Source of the DNA: Chryseobacterium artocarpi
GTDB taxonomy: Bacteria > Bacteroidota > Bacteroidia > Flavobacteriales > Weeksellaceae
NCBI RefSeq assembly: GCF_001684975.1
Contig: NZ_MAYH01000023.1
Location: 558,001 to 622,000, forward strand
Reading direction: 5' to 3'
DNA: 64,000 nt
Below the pieces are notes generated by a model, which saw only the letters and a program-made list of their open reading frames with translations, was not told the origin of the DNA and did not search any database. The translations under genes and the position numbers were made by a program. Of this stretch, positions 60,508 through 64,000 are shown one piece after another (within the stretch, counting starts at the first letter, position 1; each line of letters starts with the position of its first letter).

Positions 60508-63500
60508 TCTTTATTTTTTATGATAATTGTTTGAATCCATTTAATAGTAATCCAGTAGTCTTTGGGCTTAGCAACAGCTCTTGTAATTCCATTGAAAATT
60601 CTATCCATTAAAAAATGTTTATTATAATTTATCTGATCGGTCCATTTCAAATTAAATTGAAAAATATATGAATCATTTTTTATATCATAATTCCCTCTCA
60701 TATCATAACTAAAATATTGAGTTCCATGTAGCATTCCATAACCTGTATTATAAGAGTTATCTATTTCGAACCAGAAGTTACCTGAAGTCTCAGAATGTTT
60801 AGTTTTTTTCTCAGAATACATAGTATAACTTCGTGCTATAGCTCTTTTACGAAGTTCATACTGTAAAAATCCATTTTTACTCATATATGTAGTCCAGCCT
60901 TTATCATAACTAAAATTTAATTTTTTCCCAGAGCCTCCTAACCAATGATTCAATAGCTCTTCACCCTTTTCGTCAAAAAACCAAGGTGCGACTGGATTTT
61001 CTTGTTCAAAGTTATTTAATCCACTTCCTTCATCATTATGGTTTGGAGAAATAATATATTTATACCCGGTATTTATCCCAGATCCAGGAGTAATCCTATT
61101 ATCAAATACATCAGCACTATAAGATAAACCTCCAATAGCACCACCTAGGAAATTCCCTCCACTAAAAGCAGAATTTAATCCTCCTGAAACAATTCCTGGT
61201 AAATAATTCTTAATAGCTCCTACATTATTGGATATGTTACCTATAGTACCTCCAATTGCCGCCCCACCAATAGCGCCTCCCACTACTGCACTCCATGACT
61301 TCTGCCAATTCCATTTTGTAGGATTCCAGTTACCGTTATTGGCAGCTACACCATTTAAATACCCTCCTACTAATGCGCCTGCTAACCACATCCAAAATTC
61401 TCCATCAGGATCGTTGTACATTAACGGATTATTCATCACATATCCGTACTTATTATAGTTCTGGGTATTGGTAGGGTCTTGTATATTCTCATCTGCATTT
61501 AGGAATCTTCTTAATAATGGATCATACAACCTGCCATTCATGTGAATAATCCCTACCTCGGCAAAGTGTTCATGACCGGTATAGCCACGGTCAACTAACA
61601 ATAAGGTATTGTCAATAACATTTTTATCCATGATAACGGGGGTGTTTCCGCACTGTAAATGTGTAAGATTTCCCCAGGCATCGAAATGTCTCTGCTCAAG
61701 CCTATTCCCTGATTCATCACTTATAGCGAGGATACTTCCTAAATAGTCTTTGTGAAGAAATTTATAAGATCCTTCTGTCTGACCAAAGTCCTTCAAATAT
61801 ACGATGTTTGATTCATAAGGGCTTCCCTCGATATATAGAATGTGCTTTTCTTCGTTGCTTGCTTGATTTATAATTACTTCAAAACTTCCATCTTCACTAT
61901 AAAGCTTTGTTATAGTATTTTTCCATATCGGAGCATTAGGATCTACAATATCCGTTCTACTGGTGCTCAATGCAAATTCGATTGAACTACTGTTTTGTTT
62001 AAGTTTTAAAATATCCACTTTCTGTCTCATATTGCCAAGACCGTATCTAAATTTAATCTGATTTTTTTCTCCATTTATCTGTACTGGATCGTTATTTTCA
62101 TTATAAGTAATGGTTTGAATCAAATCACCATTATAATTTTGCGTTCCTGCCGTATTTAAAGTCATACCCGTTGGTTGGTAAATTTTATCAGAATTTTCAA
62201 ACTTAATATTTCCTATCTGATCATTTTGGGTAATTCTCCCTTTACTATCATAAACATTTCTATCTGAAGATGGCTTAATTCCGGTTATTGGGTTACTCCA
62301 GTTGATAAGGCGATTATTATCATCATAATCAAAAGATTCAGTAATATTAAAGTCTCCGCTTGTTGTTCTGGCTCTCAACTCGTTCTTTATAGCATCAAAA
62401 GAATAGGACAATTGAAGAATAGAAGGCTTAATAGCTGATGAGTGATTAGTATTAGTTAAGAAACCATTTACATCATAAGAATTCTTAATTTCCGCTTCTC
62501 CTAATTTTGTTTTTAATGCCTGACCTTTAACATTAGTTTCTTTAAGCTCCCATAAGACTTTACCAGAGTTTTTATCTTTGGTCTGATAAAGCTCTCCGTT
62601 CCATGCGCTGTAAACATTTTCTATAGCAACCTTGGTAGTTATCCCACCCTGCAATTCTTTTTCAAAGGAAACTATCCTTCCTTTATCATCATAGGTGATT
62701 CCTTTTTGGGTATAATTTCTTCCATAGCTACTTTCTGAATTTGATAATAATCTTCCCTGAGGATCATATGTAAAATCAGAACTAAACTCCTGTCCCTGTG
62801 CAATACCAGATTTTTTAATAAGCAGACCTTTAGCATTATATATAAAAGAAATATTTTTATTGGTTGCTTGTCCTGCGTCTGTTATTGAAAGTTCTTTTTG
62901 AGAAATTAACTGTCCTGATTTGTTATAGATATATTCTTTAGTTCCTTTAGGACTTATAATCTTGGTGGGCTGCCCAAACCCATTATACTGATATTTGTAT
63001 AGCCCATTTGAAGGATCATTAAACTCAGATTTCCTTCCCCATTTATCATATTTGGTAGTCACTATATTTTCTCCATATTTAGCCTGAATTTGCTTTCCAA
63101 TGGCATTATAGGAAAACTGTATTGTTCCTCCTTTATCTGTAGTGGCAATGATATTACCTAAAGCATCTGCTGTTTTGGAAGTTGTTCTCTGGTATCCATT
63201 AATATTAAGCTCTTTAACAGTTGTTGTCAAACCTGAGACCATCGTTTCTGTTTGTTTACCATTGAAAGCGGTAGTCGTAACTTTGGCAGGAAATACAGAA
63301 TCATCATAAATAATAGTATTCCATTGGTTTGCGCTCTGTCCTTCGAAATAGGGTTCAGATTCTTTTGTTTTTCTTCCTAATATATCATACTGAATATCTT
63401 TAGATACAAATTTCCCTTGTTCAAAAGCTTTTGTAGAAGTCCGATACTCCTGCCCCAGTTTATTAGTAAATACTTTCGTAATATTTCCATCCGATTCATT

Positions 63501-64000
63501 CTGGGTAATAGTAACATTATAATTGGTATCCTTATCATAAGCATAAGTAGTCTTTCCTATTAAATTATTGGCTGAGGTTAAGAGCTTACCCCAATTATCG
63601 TACGTATTTGTAATGATATTCCCCAATGGATCTGTTTGTGTTAATATCTGCCCTAAATCATTATAAGTAAAATTTGTTTCCAGTCCTAAATTATCAGTTT
63701 TCTTTATAACAAATCTACCAGTAGAATCAAATTCTGAGCTTTCAGTTTGTTTAGGTCCATCATTTACATTAATAGCACTATTATTACCTATTTTGATTGT
63801 CTTTTTAATAATATTTCCAAATCCATCATACATAAACTCATTCACTATGCCATTATTTAGATTATGAATATCTGCTCCTGGAATAATTCCAATCATTTTT
63901 ACAAGATTATTTTCGTAAATGTATAATTCCATTGTTTTATGATTATCAGAATATGCATTGTTCTCATTTACTTTAACAGTAACTCTTCCTATATAATAAT
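60489..64000 (-). CDS. RHS/YD-repeat polymorphic toxin, 5' end outside window
   Basis: Open on the reverse strand from the right edge to a TAA at 60489, at least 1170 codons; no stop precedes the first in-window ATG at 63932, so the true start lies outside. YD repeats run through most of it (YDKWGRKSEFNDPSNGLYKY, YQYNGFGQPTKIISPKGTKE, YNKSGQLISQKEL), ending in the RHS core block HMNGRLYDPLLRRFLNADEN and YVMNNPLMYNDPDGEF near 61400. After it come a Gly-zipper, probably membrane-crossing stretch (GGAIGGAAIGGTIGN) and a final domain of about 190 residues from LLNHWLGGSGKKLNFSYDKG through GYGMLHGTQYFSYDMRGNYD and LKWTDQINYN to KPKDYWITIKW. This tip is the variable toxin; its activity is unknown to me. 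The 3' end overlaps a lipoprotein gene. Confidence 0.92.
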   Translation of the reverse strand, partial: YYIGRVTVKVNENNAYSDNHKTMELYIYENNLVKMIGIIPGADIHNLNNGIVNEFMYDGFGNIIKKTIKIGNNSAINVNDGPKQTESSEFDSTGRFVIKKTDNLGLETNFTYNDLGQILTQTDPLGNIITNTYDNWGKLLTSANNLIGKTTYAYDKDTNYNVTITQNESDGNITKVFTNKLGQEYRTSTKAFEQGKFVSKDIQYDILGRKTKESEPYFEGQSANQWNTIIYDDSVFPAKVTTTAFNGKQTETMVSGLTTTVKELNINGYQRTTSKTADALGNIIATTDKGGTIQFSYNAIGKQIQAKYGENIVTTKYDKWGRKSEFNDPSNGLYKYQYNGFGQPTKIISPKGTKEYIYNKSGQLISQKELSITDAGQATNKNISFIYNAKGLLIKKSGIAQGQEFSSDFTYDPQGRLLSNSESSYGRNYTQKGITYDDKGRIVSFEKELQGGITTKVAIENVYSAWNGELYQTKDKNSGKVLWELKETNVKGQALKTKLGEAEIKNSYDVNGFLTNTNHSSAIKPSILQLSYSFDAIKNELRARTTSGDFNITESFDYDDNNRLINWSNPITGIKPSSDRNVYDSKGRITQNDQIGNIKFENSDKIYQPTGMTLNTAGTQNYNGDLIQTITYNENNDPVQINGEKNQIKFRYGLGNMRQKVDILKLKQNSSSIEFALSTSRTDIVDPNAPIWKNTITKLYSEDGSFEVIINQASNEEKHILYIEGSPYESNIVYLKDFGQTEGSYKFLHKDYLGSILAISDESGNRLEQRHFDAWGNLTHLQCGNTPVIMDKNVIDNTLLLVDRGYTGHEHFAEVGIIHMNGRLYDPLLRRFLNADENIQDPTNTQNYNKYGYVMNNPLMYNDPDGEFWMWLAGALVGGYLNGVAANNGNWNPTKWNWQKSWSAVVGGAIGGAAIGGTIGNISNNVGAIKNYLPGIVSGGLNSAFSGGNFLGGAIGGLSYSADVFDNRITPGSGINTGYKYIISPNHNDEGSGLNNFEQENPVAPWFFDEKGEELLNHWLGGSGKKLNFSYDKGWTTYMSKNGFLQYELRKRAIARSYTMYSEKKTKHSETSGNFWFEIDNSYNTGYGMLHGTQYFSYDMRGNYDIKNDSYIFQFNLKWTDQINYNKHFLMDRIFNGITRAVAKPKDYWITIKWIQTIIIKNKEWEKLQ

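Noticed and set aside
60489..64000. Repeated YD motifs as a possible DNA-level tandem repeat or CRISPR
   Set aside because: The repetition is at the protein level with diverged codons and no fixed unit length or spacers.

Overview
The window looks like a chromosomal segment from a Chryseobacterium-like member of the Flavobacteriia (Bacteroidota, Weeksellaceae). The base composition is AT-rich. Many starts sit just behind a TAnnTTTG box, the -7 element of Bacteroidota, often with TTTG or TTG 18-22 bases upstream, and Shine-Dalgarno sequences are not apparent. Secreted proteins begin with short MKK signal peptides or lipoboxes, and one protein carries a type IX secretion sorting tail. I see no rRNA, tRNA, CRISPR array, insertion sequence, integrase or phage module. 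This genus assignment is inference from gene content and promoter style.

Layout. 1-9.7 kb: the start of a GEVED-type secreted protein cut by the left edge, an endonuclease V-like protein, an M28 peptidase lipoprotein, a methionine-type aminotransferase, a membrane pyrophosphatase fused to an OmpA domain, an amidohydrolase lipoprotein and soluble pyrophosphatase. 9.7-17.7 kb: a leftward run with a PhyH dioxygenase, then lolD / L,D-transpeptidase-like / DUF6263-like lipoprotein / radC / FemAB-like acyltransferase in one tight operon, then pdhA-pdhC. 18.2-28 kb: PAP2 phosphatase plus BlaI-like repressor, an RRM protein, a thioesterase plus a CxxC-AraC regulator followed by a large metal-exporting P-type ATPase with a Ser-His repeat, a NodB deacetylase, YggS and a sigma54 activator without a DNA-binding tail. 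28-45 kb: MATE exporter, GNAT, two Crp/Fnr-like regulators, HAD hydrolases, an S9 peptidase, a 50-residue double-glycine-leader Cys-rich peptide, DoxX, era, SugE/Gdx, a methyltransferase, map, an acyl-ACP desaturase, gpmI, a putative zinc protease, SUI1 factor and an LRR protein. 45-57 kb: a PhoX-like protein with type IX tail, a di-haem peroxidase, nucleoside phosphorylase, an OhrR-like MarR plus epimerase, a DUF3667 protein, a YadA-head-like secreted protein, tag, a charged stress-type protein and fabI.

57.4-64 kb is the most accessory part. A long RHS/YD-repeat protein enters from the right edge (its start lies outside) and ends in a variable C-terminal domain that I cannot assign to a function. 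A lipoprotein gene overlaps its 3' end by 19 bases. Four more lipoprotein genes follow, two of them clear paralogs, with a decayed fragment of a third copy between them. This is the usual layout of a polymorphic toxin with its immunity gene and an orphan immunity tail, and is the best candidate for a little-described system here.

Intergenic DNA carries several families of short inverted repeats (CAGATT/GCAGAT arms, GGCTAAAGCC palindromes, a 24-base-pair hairpin, GGATACGAG ends). Most convergent or unit-ending gene junctions carry clear hairpin terminators.
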